From Stramentimicrobium sp964433555 (lineage in GTDB: Bacteria; Atribacterota; Phoenicimicrobiia; Phoenicimicrobiales; Stramentimicrobiaceae), in assembly GCA_964433555.1 (NCBI GenBank), contig CAYSRG010000002.1:62001-126000 (forward strand): a stretch of DNA of 64,000 nucleotides. Reading direction: 5' to 3'. The notes under the pieces are model-generated. The model was not told where the DNA came from, did no database searches, and saw only the letters and a program-made list of their open reading frames with translations. Every line of letters begins with the position of its first letter. The stretch's first letter is position 1. The translations under genes and the position numbers were made by a program. Shown one piece after another: positions 9,558 to 18,262 of the stretch.

Positions 9558-9581
9558 TTATATATTATATATAATATATAA
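9558..9581. promoter_or_regulatory. 24-base perfect palindrome over the GntR promoter (possible operator)
   Basis: The sequence from 9558 to 9581 equals its own reverse complement (arms TTATATATTATA). It covers the spacer and -10 of the GntR promoter, a position suited to autoregulation. All bases are A or T, so a chance palindrome in an AT-rich spacer is quite possible. Confidence 0.3.
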
Positions 9582-9590
9582 TCCTGTCAA
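9562..9590 (-). promoter_or_regulatory. Strong promoter for the GntR regulator gene
   Basis: TTGACA (9590-9585), a 17-base spacer and TAATAT (9567-9562) on the minus strand. The -10 overlaps a 24-base palindrome, so a repressor bound there would block initiation. Confidence 0.65.
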
Positions 9591-9749
9591 TAATTTTAAA
9601 CAATTTTTTCTAAAATATTTTTGTTGCCCTTATGAAATAAGATAATTTTCACAAAGTATACTATGATTCAAAAAAATATTTAAATAGTAATTTTTATTCA
9701 TTTTGCTTTAAATCAATATTAATCAACTACTAAATAAAATCTTAATAAA

Positions 9750-9778
9750 TTGATTTGAAAAGTATACCTGGGTATAAT
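9750..9778 (+). promoter_or_regulatory. Promoter for thiN
   Basis: TTGATT (9750-9755), 17 bases, TATAAT (9773-9778), leaving roughly 30 bases of leader before the ATG at 9813. Confidence 0.6.
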
Positions 9779-9812
9779 AATATTGAAATAAAATATCTCT
9801 GGGTATTATATT

Positions 9813-10460
9813 ATGTCTAGACTTCTGCAGAGAATTGTAATAGTAGGCAATGGAGAAGATTGGCAAAAGGATAAGATAATCTTTTTTTGCCAGGCAGCTG
9901 ATTTTATAATTGCTGCTGATAATGGATTATCATTGCTCCATCAGTTTAATATAACCCCTAGCCTCATTATTGGTGATCTGGATAGTGTACCATCTAATTT
10001 ATTACAACACTACCCCAATACCCCAATAGAGAAATTTCCCGGTAAAAAAGATTTCAGCGATTCAGAGTTATGCATTAAGAAGGCTATTAGTATGAATCCT
10101 AAAGAAATTATACTTTTGGCAGTAACCGGAAATTATTTCGATCATAGTTATGCCACCATCATCAACCTCTTCCGCAATTACAAGCCAGGAATCCGGATGG
10201 AAATTATCACCTCTAATTCCCTTATTTTTCCCATTAATAGAAAAACTACCTTACTTCATCTCAAAGGCAGAAGATTTTCTCTTTTCCCCTTAAGTACCAT
10301 AAAAAATCTCACTATGAAGGGAGCTCAATATCAGTTACCTAAAAAAAACTTGAAGGTTATCGACTATAGTCTCAGTAATATTATTATGGGGGAAAGGCTG
10401 GAGATTGATTTTGAAAAGGGAAGGCTCTTCTGTGTTCTATTTGATAAGGGCTGGCAATGA
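9813..10460 (+). CDS. thiN: Thiamine pyrophosphokinase
   Basis: 215 aa. The enzyme transfers pyrophosphate from ATP to thiamine, giving thiamine diphosphate. Conserved family motifs are AADNG (34-38), GDLDS (54-58), FPGKKDFSDSE (about 74-84) and a TGNYFDHSYA segment corresponding to the usual G-R-D/H-hxh region. Length is normal. It is a lone plus-strand gene with its own promoter, set between a divergent GntR gene and a convergent PIN-like gene that ends 20 bases away. The ribosome site is weak. No other thiamine gene is in the window, so its role is probably salvage or the last step of a pathway encoded elsewhere. Confidence 0.9.
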   Translation: MSRLLQRIVIVGNGEDWQKDKIIFFCQAADFIIAADNGLSLLHQFNITPSLIIGDLDSVPSNLLQHYPNTPIEKFPGKKDFSDSELCIKKAISMNPKEIILLAVTGNYFDHSYATIINLFRNYKPGIRMEIITSNSLIFPINRKTTLLHLKGRRFSLFPLSTIKNLTMKGAQYQLPKKNLKVIDYSLSNIIMGERLEIDFEKGRLFCVLFDKGWQ

Positions 10461-10480
10461 ATCTTAATTCTGTTTGTACT

Positions 10481-11779
10481 TTATTTATTTTTCTCTTGGT
10501 AAAGCTGGGCAGGGGTATTAATCCACTCTTTACTATATAATTCCATTACCTTCTCGCGATATTCAGGAGGAAAATCTTCTTCCAGATTCTCCAAATAAGC
10601 CAGGAATTTTTCTTTATTATTTAAAGAAAACACCTCTGTCTCATAATCAATACCGTCCAGTACATCTTTTTCTTCCAGACAGGCTCGGCATTGATTATCT
10701 ATAAACATGGCATCACAATAGGGCAAAAGCAAAGAAAGCATATTTAAATCATTAGTCATGCCCCGATCAGGAGGTTTTTTCTGTCCTGATCCAGCCTTAC
10801 GGGCAAAGGAAGAATAAACTAAGGCATACAGCTTAATAAAAGGTATCTGCCGAAAGTATTCTGATTTAAGATAATCCCAGGTATTTGACTCGAATTCTAT
10901 CTTGTTTATACCTTCTTCCTTAAACGTAGAATGTATTATCTGAATAGTATTAATAGACTCTAGAAGAAAAGTGCAAAGTTCAATGTTAGAGGTAGATTGC
11001 TTTGGTAAATGATTAATAAATTTATGATAGTCATGACGGGAATACAAGATACTTTTAATTAAGGAAAGGTAAAAATCTTCCCTCCATTGTTCAAATTTTA
11101 TATTTCTTTTTTCTTTCCAGAGAAAAAATTCTCTGATCCATTGTTGGTGTATCCTCTCTCTTGATTCTCTCAATACATCTTCATAATTAGGTGGATAATG
11201 GGCAGGTTTATGGGTAAATATTCCAGGTAGCCAGATATTAATATCTTGATTAAAAACGTGAGGTAAAGAATCAGCAATGAAGTGTTTTGTTGATTTATCG
11301 AGCCAGTTGAGAACCGATTCTCTCAATTGTTGCTTTTTAATCAGATTTTGTTCTACAAATTGAAAACCTCTGGATAAAAGGTAGTACATCTTTTCTAGGG
11401 GTTCAAAAAAGTTAGACACTATCGATTCTTGAAGATGAAAATAGGACTGAGGGCAGATAATAATTTGCATTTTAACCAATTTATCCAGTTTTTGGAATAG
11501 CTCAATCCAGAAAGAATCAGCATTATTATTTCCAGTTGCCTTCATTTCAGGATGCAATGCTCTTACCATATAGCTAAGTGCAAACTGATCTAAGTAGATA
11601 ATTTTTTTAGAAAGATGTGGTAACTGATAATGTATTTCTGGTTCTTTACGATTTAGATTCGGGTAACCACAGTAATTACATCTTCGCAGGTAAAAATGCG
11701 GGTATATTCTCCATATGCCAAATTCTTCTTTTTCACAATAAGGGCACAAAATAAATGGTGGATTACTTATTTGATTCAT
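10481..11779 (-). CDS. Unrecognised protein with N-terminal zinc ribbon and PIN-like features
   Basis: 432 aa from the ATG at 11779 (a TTG at 11797 is less likely). I do not recognise the family. Residues 12-37 hold two CxxC pairs (CPYC at 12-15, CNYC at 34-37), a likely zinc ribbon. Right after it comes KKIIYLDQFALSYM, with an Asp at about 64, resembling the first acidic strand of PIN ribonuclease domains. Near the C-terminus TNDLNMLSLLLPYCDAMFIDN gives further acidic residues in the spacing expected for the PIN active site. The roughly 250 residues between are helical and charged. No antitoxin-like small gene accompanies it. A nuclease role is inference from these motifs. Confidence 0.55.
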   Translation of the reverse strand: MNQISNPPFILCPYCEKEEFGIWRIYPHFYLRRCNYCGYPNLNRKEPEIHYQLPHLSKKIIYLDQFALSYMVRALHPEMKATGNNNADSFWIELFQKLDKLVKMQIIICPQSYFHLQESIVSNFFEPLEKMYYLLSRGFQFVEQNLIKKQQLRESVLNWLDKSTKHFIADSLPHVFNQDINIWLPGIFTHKPAHYPPNYEDVLRESRERIHQQWIREFFLWKEKRNIKFEQWREDFYLSLIKSILYSRHDYHKFINHLPKQSTSNIELCTFLLESINTIQIIHSTFKEEGINKIEFESNTWDYLKSEYFRQIPFIKLYALVYSSFARKAGSGQKKPPDRGMTNDLNMLSLLLPYCDAMFIDNQCRACLEEKDVLDGIDYETEVFSLNNKEKFLAYLENLEEDFPPEYREKVMELYSKEWINTPAQLYQEKNK

Positions 11780-11916
11780 GATATATATTTTTCCCAATCT
11801 ATAAATTAAATAAGTACAAGGTGCTCAGAAAAAATATCTTTAGAAAACCATCTATTTCTTAAAAAACTGATAAAACCCAACTCTTTTTGATGTTCTTGCC
11901 CAAATCAAAAATATTT

Positions 11917-13110
11917 TTAGATCTTTTTTTCAACAGCTTTCTTGATTCTCTTTATACCTTCTATAATATTTTCCCGTGAGGTAGCATAAGAAAGTCTAAT
12001 ATATTCCTGGTTTTCTTCCTGGTTCTTTCTGCCAAAGCAGGTTCTAGCCAACACGGCGACCCCTGCTTCATATAAAAGGTATTGCTGAAATTCCTTAGAA
12101 TTTTTTAGCTTCAGCCTTTGACAAGCCTCAGTAACATTTGGAAATACATAGAATGCACCACCGGGTTTCTGGCAGGTAACGCCTTCAATATCATTCAATG
12201 CCTCTACAATTATATCTCGCCGAGCTTTAAATTCCCCGATCATTTCCTGTGACTCTTCCTGAGGACCTTCTAAAGCCTCCATCCCAGCCATCTGAGTAAA
12301 GGTAGCAGTACATGAGACCGAATTGGTCTCCAGACGAGTAAAATGTGTTGCTAAGTCAGCATTCATCACTCCAAAGCCCAATCGCCAGCCAGTCATAGCG
12401 TAAGTTTTAGAAAAACCATCCAGCAAGATAGTCCTATCTTTCATTCCGGGTAGTGAAATAATACTTCTAAATTTCCCATCATAGACCATATTACAATATA
12501 TCTCATCAGAAAAAATCCAGATATTATTTTTTATAGCCAAAGCTGCGATTTCCTTCAAATCTTCTTCGGTTAAAATTCCTCCAGTTGGATTCTGGGGGGA
12601 ATTAATGATAATCATCCTGGTATGATTGGAAATTTTTTCTTTTAGCGCATCTACATCAAATCTAAAATTTTTTTCTTCCAATAAGGGTAAAGGAATAGCA
12701 CTTGCACCAACAAAATTAATCACTGATTCATAAATGGGGAAACCCGGATTAGGATATATTACCTCATCTCCTTCATTGATACAGGCTAATATACTGAAAA
12801 AAATTATTGGTTTGGCACCAGGTGTTATTACCACTTCTTCCGGATTCACCTTGATATCCCTGGTATGGGAAACATATCGTGCTATACTCTCTCGAAAAGA
12901 CATCAGACCAGCTGATGGTCCATAGTGGGTATATCCTTCTTGCAAGGCATTGATACCTGCCTTAATAATATTAGATGGGGTGTCAAAATCCGGTTCTCCT
13001 ATGGCAAAACTAATGATATCTTTACCTGATGCTTTCAATTTATTCACCTCAGCCAAAACCTCAAAGGCTGTTTCGGTACCTAGAAGATTCATACGATGGG
13101 CAATTTGCAT
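11917..13110 (-). CDS. Pyridoxal-phosphate aminotransferase, class I (AspC-like)
   Basis: 397 aa from the ATG at 13110, which has GTGAGG nine bases upstream; a GTG at 13125 would lie inside that site. Class I motifs are complete: SFAIGEPDFDTP (34-45), NPTGG (174-178), SDEIY (201-205), PLP lysine K235 in DGFSKTYAMTGWRLGF with the downstream Arg at 243, and RLSYATS near the end that carries the carboxylate-binding arginine. It transfers amino groups between an amino acid and 2-oxoglutarate; aspartate and aromatic amino acids are the usual substrates of this subgroup. It follows proC by 66 bases and may share its transcript. Confidence 0.88.
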   Translation of the reverse strand: MQIAHRMNLLGTETAFEVLAEVNKLKASGKDIISFAIGEPDFDTPSNIIKAGINALQEGYTHYGPSAGLMSFRESIARYVSHTRDIKVNPEEVVITPGAKPIIFFSILACINEGDEVIYPNPGFPIYESVINFVGASAIPLPLLEEKNFRFDVDALKEKISNHTRMIIINSPQNPTGGILTEEDLKEIAALAIKNNIWIFSDEIYCNMVYDGKFRSIISLPGMKDRTILLDGFSKTYAMTGWRLGFGVMNADLATHFTRLETNSVSCTATFTQMAGMEALEGPQEESQEMIGEFKARRDIIVEALNDIEGVTCQKPGGAFYVFPNVTEACQRLKLKNSKEFQQYLLYEAGVAVLARTCFGRKNQEENQEYIRLSYATSRENIIEGIKRIKKAVEKKI

Positions 13111-13176
13111 AATTATATACCTCACTTTATCATTTTTTATTTTCTATAATTATAAATGCTTTTATAAATAAAGCAA

Positions 13177-13992
13177 TTATTTAGAAATCTGTTTAGATTT
13201 TTGGGTAGCACGGTCAATAGCTTTAATCAGGGCTACTCTGAACCCCCCATCCTCCAGTTCCATGAGACCATCAATAGTCACTCCAGCCGGAGTAGTAACC
13301 TCATCTTTTAATAAAGCAGGATGAAGTCCGGTCTTTAAAACCATTTTAGCTCCACCTAAAACTGATTGAGCAGCTAATTTCCTGGCTAATTCTCTAGATA
13401 ATCCCATTCTCACTCCACCATCAGTAAGAGACTCAATCATCATATAACTATAGGCAGGACCGCTACCAGAAAGGGCGGTTACTACATCCATAAGTTCTTC
13501 TCGGTGAATAGTTTCTACTTCTCCCACAGCGCTAAATATTTTTATAGTTAACTCAAGATGTTCACTCTCCACAAATTGACCTAGACACAATACAGTCATC
13601 CCTTCATTTACTAAAGAAGCAATATTGGGCATGGCTCGAATAACTGGAACATTTTTATTGAGCTGTTCCTCAATAAAATTGGTGCTTATCGCTGCGGCAA
13701 TAGATATAACCAATTTATTCTTGTTTAAGGCAGGAACAATCTGATCCAGGATTTGTGGTATCATCTGTGGTTTTACCGCTAATACAATAATATCACTTTT
13801 AGAAACGGCTTGAAGATTATCAATGCTGGTATTAATTTGGTATTTTTCTTTAATCCGACTTGCACTATCCATTCGAGATGTTGTTCCATAAATTTGATTC
13901 GAGTTAACTACCTGATTTCTCAGCAAGCTATCTATCAGGGTATTACCCATTTTCCCAACCCCAATAATAGCTATATTCTGTTTTATTTTCAT
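13177..13992 (-). CDS. proC: Pyrroline-5-carboxylate reductase
   Basis: 271 aa, normal for ProC. The enzyme reduces 1-pyrroline-5-carboxylate to L-proline with NAD(P)H. The Rossmann motif GVGKMG stands at 11-16, VLAVKPQ follows around 70-76, and the C-terminal dimerisation half includes TALSGSGPAYSYMMIE and the signature DEVTTPAGVTIDGLMELE. It is the first gene after a terminator that ends the BaiN-like gene, and it is followed by the aminotransferase. Nothing unusual is seen. Confidence 0.95.
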   Translation of the reverse strand: MKIKQNIAIIGVGKMGNTLIDSLLRNQVVNSNQIYGTTSRMDSASRIKEKYQINTSIDNLQAVSKSDIIVLAVKPQMIPQILDQIVPALNKNKLVISIAAAISTNFIEEQLNKNVPVIRAMPNIASLVNEGMTVLCLGQFVESEHLELTIKIFSAVGEVETIHREELMDVVTALSGSGPAYSYMMIESLTDGGVRMGLSRELARKLAAQSVLGGAKMVLKTGLHPALLKDEVTTPAGVTIDGLMELEDGGFRVALIKAIDRATQKSKQISK

Positions 13993-14067
13993 TTATATCA
14001 TCTGCCTTTCTACTTTATCTTCCCATATCCTTTTTATAAAGTATTAGAAAAGGGGGTTGGTTGTTAT

Positions 14068-14111
14068 ATTAAAACAATCCCCTCTTCCTGTCAATCAAGA
14101 AAGAGAGGATT
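14068..14111 (-). terminator. Rho-independent terminator after the BaiN-like gene
   Basis: Arms 14111-14101 and 14086-14076 form an 11-pair stem in the minus-strand RNA (one G-U pair; the plus-strand RNA would have a C-A mismatch), followed by TGTTTTAATAT. It begins 25 bases after the stop codon at 14136. Confidence 0.7.
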
Positions 14112-14135
14112 TTAAAAATGTTTTTTCTTTTTTAT

Positions 14136-15377
14136 TTAAGCTTTATCGGCAGTTGATTTACCAGCCAGATAACCAGAACTCCAAGCCCACTGCATATTAT
14201 AACCACCACAATCACCATCAACATCAAGTATTTCCCCAGCTAAATATAGATTTGACACAATTTTCGATTCCATTGTCTTGGAATTTACTTCTTTAACTGA
14301 TATACCACCACAGGTGGCCTGAGCATATTTCCAGGATTGGGTTCCAGTTATAGAAAGATAGAAATTGATAATATTATCTATAATACTTTTAATTTTGTTT
14401 TCTGAGATACGACCTACCGCCAAATCAAATTCCATATTTAGTGCCCTAAGTATAAATTGACTCAGCCTTTCTGGCAAAATACCCTGCAATAAAAGGATTA
14501 CCGGTTTTTGTGAATCGCTTTTCACTTTTCCTGAGAAAAATTTTTTCAATTCTTCACCAGTTAAATCGGGCACAAAATTAATCCTAATTGCGACTTCCTT
14601 GCCCTGAGCGAGTGCTTCACTAGCCAGGCGACTAAGGGAGAATATGGCTGTCCCCGAGATACCATGGGGTATAAAAAGTAAATCTCCACTTTTATTTGCT
14701 CTTACCTGATTATTCACCAATAGAGTAATCATTACCTCAGCTAATTTCAATTTATTCAAGAAATTACCATGGGCAAGATTGGTAGTTAATTGTACCAAAG
14801 AAGGAAATTGAGGCTCCAGGTGATGACCTAATTTTACTGCCCAACGATAACCGTCTCCAGTGGCGCACAATTGAGGTGCTGCTAAACCACCAGTAGCAAG
14901 TACTATTTTGTGTGCATAAAAGGAAGGTGAGTATTTCATAATGATTTCAAAAGTAGAACCGATTTTTCTTATTTCCTGAATATCAACACCGGTAATAATT
15001 TCTACTTTTAACCGCCTTAGCTCTGCTGCTAACATTTTTTGAATAATAAAGGCTTCCCGGGAATAGGGAAAGACCCTACCTTCATGGTCAATGTATAACT
15101 TTATGCCAAGTTTTTCAAAAAATTCCTTGGTCTTGGAAAAATCAAACTCTGTTAAGGCAGGTAGAACAAATTCTGGGAAGCAGCTATGATAGTGAGATAA
15201 ATTAAGATTAATATTGGTAAGATTACCTTTACCATCACCTGTGACCGGAATCTTTCCTCCTATATGATTTTTCCTTTCCAATAGTAAAACTTTGATCCCC
15301 CTGTTAGCCGCAGTTGTGGCAGCCATTATTCCAGCTGGACCGGCTCCAATAACCACCAAGGGTCTGATAGGATTCAT
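14136..15377 (-). CDS. FAD-dependent oxidoreductase, BaiN/HI0933 family
   Basis: 413 aa. The dinucleotide motif GAGPAG occupies 11-16 and the C-terminal flavin segment runs CGGISVKEVNSKTMESK, LYLAGEILDVDGDCGGYN and QWAWSSGYLAG, all diagnostic of the HI0933/BaiN flavoproteins. In most relatives the segment after the first motif reads S/T-G-G-G-R-C-N-L/F-T-N; here it is TGDGKGNLTN (46-55), so the usual Arg-Cys is Lys-Gly. Characterised BaiN-like proteins act on bile-acid double bonds, but most members have no known reaction. The start codon overlaps the stop of the preceding C_GCAxxG_C_C gene by four bases, so the two form a coupled pair, and a terminator follows. Confidence 0.85.
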   Translation of the reverse strand: MNPIRPLVVIGAGPAGIMAATTAANRGIKVLLLERKNHIGGKIPVTGDGKGNLTNINLNLSHYHSCFPEFVLPALTEFDFSKTKEFFEKLGIKLYIDHEGRVFPYSREAFIIQKMLAAELRRLKVEIITGVDIQEIRKIGSTFEIIMKYSPSFYAHKIVLATGGLAAPQLCATGDGYRWAVKLGHHLEPQFPSLVQLTTNLAHGNFLNKLKLAEVMITLLVNNQVRANKSGDLLFIPHGISGTAIFSLSRLASEALAQGKEVAIRINFVPDLTGEELKKFFSGKVKSDSQKPVILLLQGILPERLSQFILRALNMEFDLAVGRISENKIKSIIDNIINFYLSITGTQSWKYAQATCGGISVKEVNSKTMESKIVSNLYLAGEILDVDGDCGGYNMQWAWSSGYLAGKSTADKA

Positions 15378-15796
15378 TGCCTTTCTCTTTTTCTCTTTTC
15401 CTTACTAATAATATAATCTAAAATTTCAGCTCCTTTTAGAATCACATCAAAGCACTTCTTTTCTTCTGTACGATACTTATCTTTTAATGGTTTACAATCA
15501 AAATCACCTAAATTTTTAGTATAAAGTTCGAATAATTCTTTACATATATCTTTAATTTCAAGGCTTTGGTGAGCATGATCTTTTACAAACAGGTAGCCCA
15601 GCACCATAACAGAAGCAGTTACTACACCACAAACATTTTCAGTACCCATTCCTCCTCCAAAGGCAGCAGATAACCTCAAGCAATCCTTGCTTAGCCCAAG
15701 ATTATAAACTTGATTCGCCCCATAAAGAATGGTCTCAGCACAATTAAGATTATTTTTAGGATAAAAACCCTGTTCAATCAGTTCCTTCAATGTCAT
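15374..15796 (-). CDS. C_GCAxxG_C_C family redox protein
   Basis: 140 aa. The protein has the conserved cysteine pattern of this family: Cys19 in NLNCAET, Cys39, Cys56 in GGGMGTENVCG, Cys101 in FDCKPL and Cys114 in KKCFDVI. The family is common in anaerobes and is thought to hold a metal or redox centre, but its reaction is unknown. The gene overlaps the BaiN-like flavoprotein gene by four bases; translational coupling suggests that the two proteins act together, for example as electron donor and flavoenzyme. That pairing is inference. Confidence 0.85.
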   Translation of the reverse strand: MTLKELIEQGFYPKNNLNCAETILYGANQVYNLGLSKDCLRLSAAFGGGMGTENVCGVVTASVMVLGYLFVKDHAHQSLEIKDICKELFELYTKNLGDFDCKPLKDKYRTEEKKCFDVILKGAEILDYIISKEKRKRERQ

Positions 15797-16845
15797 TTCA
15801 TCTTTTACTCCTTATTATTTATCTTCATTTTGATTTTTATATTATACATCTTTTTAATCTAATACGCATATCTGATCTGAAGAAGAATTTAATGATAACA
15901 TAATCACCTAGCTTGCTATAAATCAGATCATTCAGAACTTATTCATTCTAATGAATGATATTGGCAAAGGGATCACGTTGTATCAAACAGAGAGTATACT
16001 CTAAGGTCTGCGTGTAATTGTATTCTAATTTATCTTTGAAGAAAACAACTTTTACTTTATCTGTCCAAAATCATATTTAGTTATCCGTTCATTCTTCTTT
16101 GAAATAGACAAAGGCTATCTGATTTATTCCTTCATTTAAATTGAAGAGAGGTTAGTGGATATATATAGATAGAATTGATATTACCTAAAACGAAAAAATG
16201 ATCTTAAATCTGACATCGAAGAGAATTCCGTTGGTCTAGCAATTAAAGCCGATAAACATTTTAAGAGATACAGATAGAAATGGTTACTGTCTATTTTAAA
16301 TACCAACCATATGTGGATTATTCTTTAACTTATTCCTTTTTATAGTTGAGAATCTGAATAAATATAACATAGGGTTGTTGACATCATCAATAGCATCAAT
16401 GTTTCCAGTAAACTAAAATCTTAAGTATACCTATGAAATCACCTGAAAATAATCACTATATCAACCTTACTCTTACTACTAAAACCTATCCTATAAAAAG
16501 CTCTCTTACAATATTCATTACTTTTTATTTTAACCTAGTTTAGCTATATTTCGACTCAGAACAATATATGTAACAGGTTTACTTCTCCTAAGTACATAAG
16601 GAAAATAGTAATAATGCAAATGTATTTACCCTAATACAAACTTATAGACGATTGAGTTAGGTTGACTTTGGTCTTGTATTTTCTACAGCATATCAATTAT
16701 TCTTTTAGTGATACAATCTTAGCAACAATCTCACAAATGTATATCACGGTTTGCTTTTTGTTCATTGTTAAATCTAATAAAACATCCTCTGCTTATGATT
16801 TTAAGAAGAATGTTTTTGCTTTTGATGACAATTATTTTAGTGATT
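15797..16845. other. 1-kb region without an intact gene
   Basis: No reading frame here has a ribosome site or a recognisable family. The plus frame 16038-16886 has long open stretches broken by many stops, and a 74-codon piece (16662-16886) ends inside glcD on the other strand. Short minus-strand stretches around 15900-16010 also read as protein-like. I see no tRNA, inverted repeats or direct repeats that would mark an insertion sequence. A decayed gene or old insertion is possible but cannot be named. Confidence 0.4.
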
Positions 16846-18258
16846 TTATAAATCAAATATTTTTCCTGGATTTAAAATATTATTAGGATCTAGAGCTTTT
16901 TTGATTTTTTTCATGAGTTCAATTTCATTTTCACTAGTAACTATATTAAGAAATCTCTTCCTTTTACAACCTATTCCGTGCTCACCTGTAATTTTACCTC
17001 CTAGGTTTTTGCAGAGTCTGTAAATGTCAGTTAAGGCCTGCTCTTCGATTTTGTACCATTCTTCCATACTACTATCAGGATTTTTTAATAGGGTGGGATG
17101 GAAATTGCCATCGCCAGCATGTCCAAAATTTGGAATGAGAATATTATATTTGTCTGCAATATCTGCTACACCTTTGCAAAATTCCGATATAGAAGCAATT
17201 GGCACAACTGTGTCCTCATCTGTCTGAACCGGACTCAGAACTCTCAAGGCTTCATCAATGTTTCTTCTAACACTCCAAATCCTTTCCCTGGTAGTATAAT
17301 TATCGGCTACATAAACTTCAAAAGCTTCGTTCTGGAAACAAAGATCGCCTACCAACTCATAATCTGCCTCAACTTGTTCTAATCGATTACCGTCAAATTC
17401 AATTAAAAGCATTGCTCCTGCATCTTTATACGGAAGCTTCTCATTTAAGTATTCGCAAGTGGTCTTAACTGATAGATAGTCCATATATTCAATAGATGTT
17501 GGTATTAAGCCTCCTTCAATCATAATTTTAGGCACAAGTTTAATGGCAGATTCAGGATCTTTAAAAAGTACCAATAAATCTACGGTATATTTTGGTATTG
17601 GAATTAATTTTAATATTATCTTTGTCACTATTCCAAGAGTCCCTTCTGAGCCTACAATTAACTGCTTCAAATTATATCCTGTCACATCCTTCACAAGCTT
17701 TCCGCCTAGCTGAATTTTTTCACCGGTAGGAGATACAATTTCTAAGCCCATTACATACCGATTGGTTACTCCATATTTTACTGCCCTACCCCCTCCTGCG
17801 TCTTCGGCAATATTTCCTCCAATGAAACAAGATTCTACGCTCATAGGATATCCAGCATAGAACAATCCATAATCTTCAATTGCCGTATTTATATCACTAG
17901 TTATTACACCTGGTTCTACTGTTATCATCATGTTTTCACTGTCTATTTCAATAATTTTATTCATCTTCTCTAAAGATAGAACTATGCCGCCAAATATTGG
18001 TATAGAACCGCCTGAAAGACCTGTTCCTCCTCCCCTAGGAGTTATTGGTATTAACATTTCATTAGCTAATTTTATGATTTTGGAAATCTCGACAGCATTT
18101 TTTGGCATTACAACTACTTCAGGCATATGTGCATATTGAGGAGGTGTTTCGTCATGAGAATATGATTCCATTTTTTCTTTATTATTAGTCATATTTTTAG
18201 TACCAACAATTCTTGCTAATTCATCAATGACTTTTTCAGTTACAGGATTAAATTTCAT
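16846..18258 (-). CDS. FAD-linked 2-hydroxyacid dehydrogenase, GlcD family
   Basis: 470 aa, complete. The N-terminal FAD_binding_4 domain carries PRGGGTGLSGG (74-84), the PMSVESCFIGGNIAEDAGG stretch and SEGTLGIVTKI; the C-terminal FAD-oxidase domain has FGHAGDGNFHPT and GEHGIGCKRK, which bind metal and substrate. Such enzymes oxidise D-2-hydroxy acids such as D-lactate or glycolate to 2-oxo acids and pass electrons to ETF in anaerobes. The gene follows etfA by four bases with AAAGGAGG as ribosome site, and is last in a ten-gene operon that begins with a TRAP importer. No iron-sulfur partner (GlcF) or GlcE is present, so the adjacent EtfAB is the likely acceptor. A sugar-derived or simple hydroxy acid is the likely substrate. 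Confidence 0.92.
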   Translation of the reverse strand: MKFNPVTEKVIDELARIVGTKNMTNNKEKMESYSHDETPPQYAHMPEVVVMPKNAVEISKIIKLANEMLIPITPRGGGTGLSGGSIPIFGGIVLSLEKMNKIIEIDSENMMITVEPGVITSDINTAIEDYGLFYAGYPMSVESCFIGGNIAEDAGGGRAVKYGVTNRYVMGLEIVSPTGEKIQLGGKLVKDVTGYNLKQLIVGSEGTLGIVTKIILKLIPIPKYTVDLLVLFKDPESAIKLVPKIMIEGGLIPTSIEYMDYLSVKTTCEYLNEKLPYKDAGAMLLIEFDGNRLEQVEADYELVGDLCFQNEAFEVYVADNYTTRERIWSVRRNIDEALRVLSPVQTDEDTVVPIASISEFCKGVADIADKYNILIPNFGHAGDGNFHPTLLKNPDSSMEEWYKIEEQALTDIYRLCKNLGGKITGEHGIGCKRKRFLNIVTSENEIELMKKIKKALDPNNILNPGKIFDL

Positions 18259-18262
18259 TTCA

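Noticed and set aside
8751..9768. GTATAC cores near the GntR gene (for example 9657-9662 and 9762-9767) as operator sites
   Set aside because: GTATAC is frequent in this AT-rich window, including at unrelated places, and the flanks are not symmetrical.
16662..16886. 74-codon plus-strand frame overlapping the end of glcD
   Set aside because: It has no ribosome site and no recognisable motif, and its last part is antisense to a solid gene.
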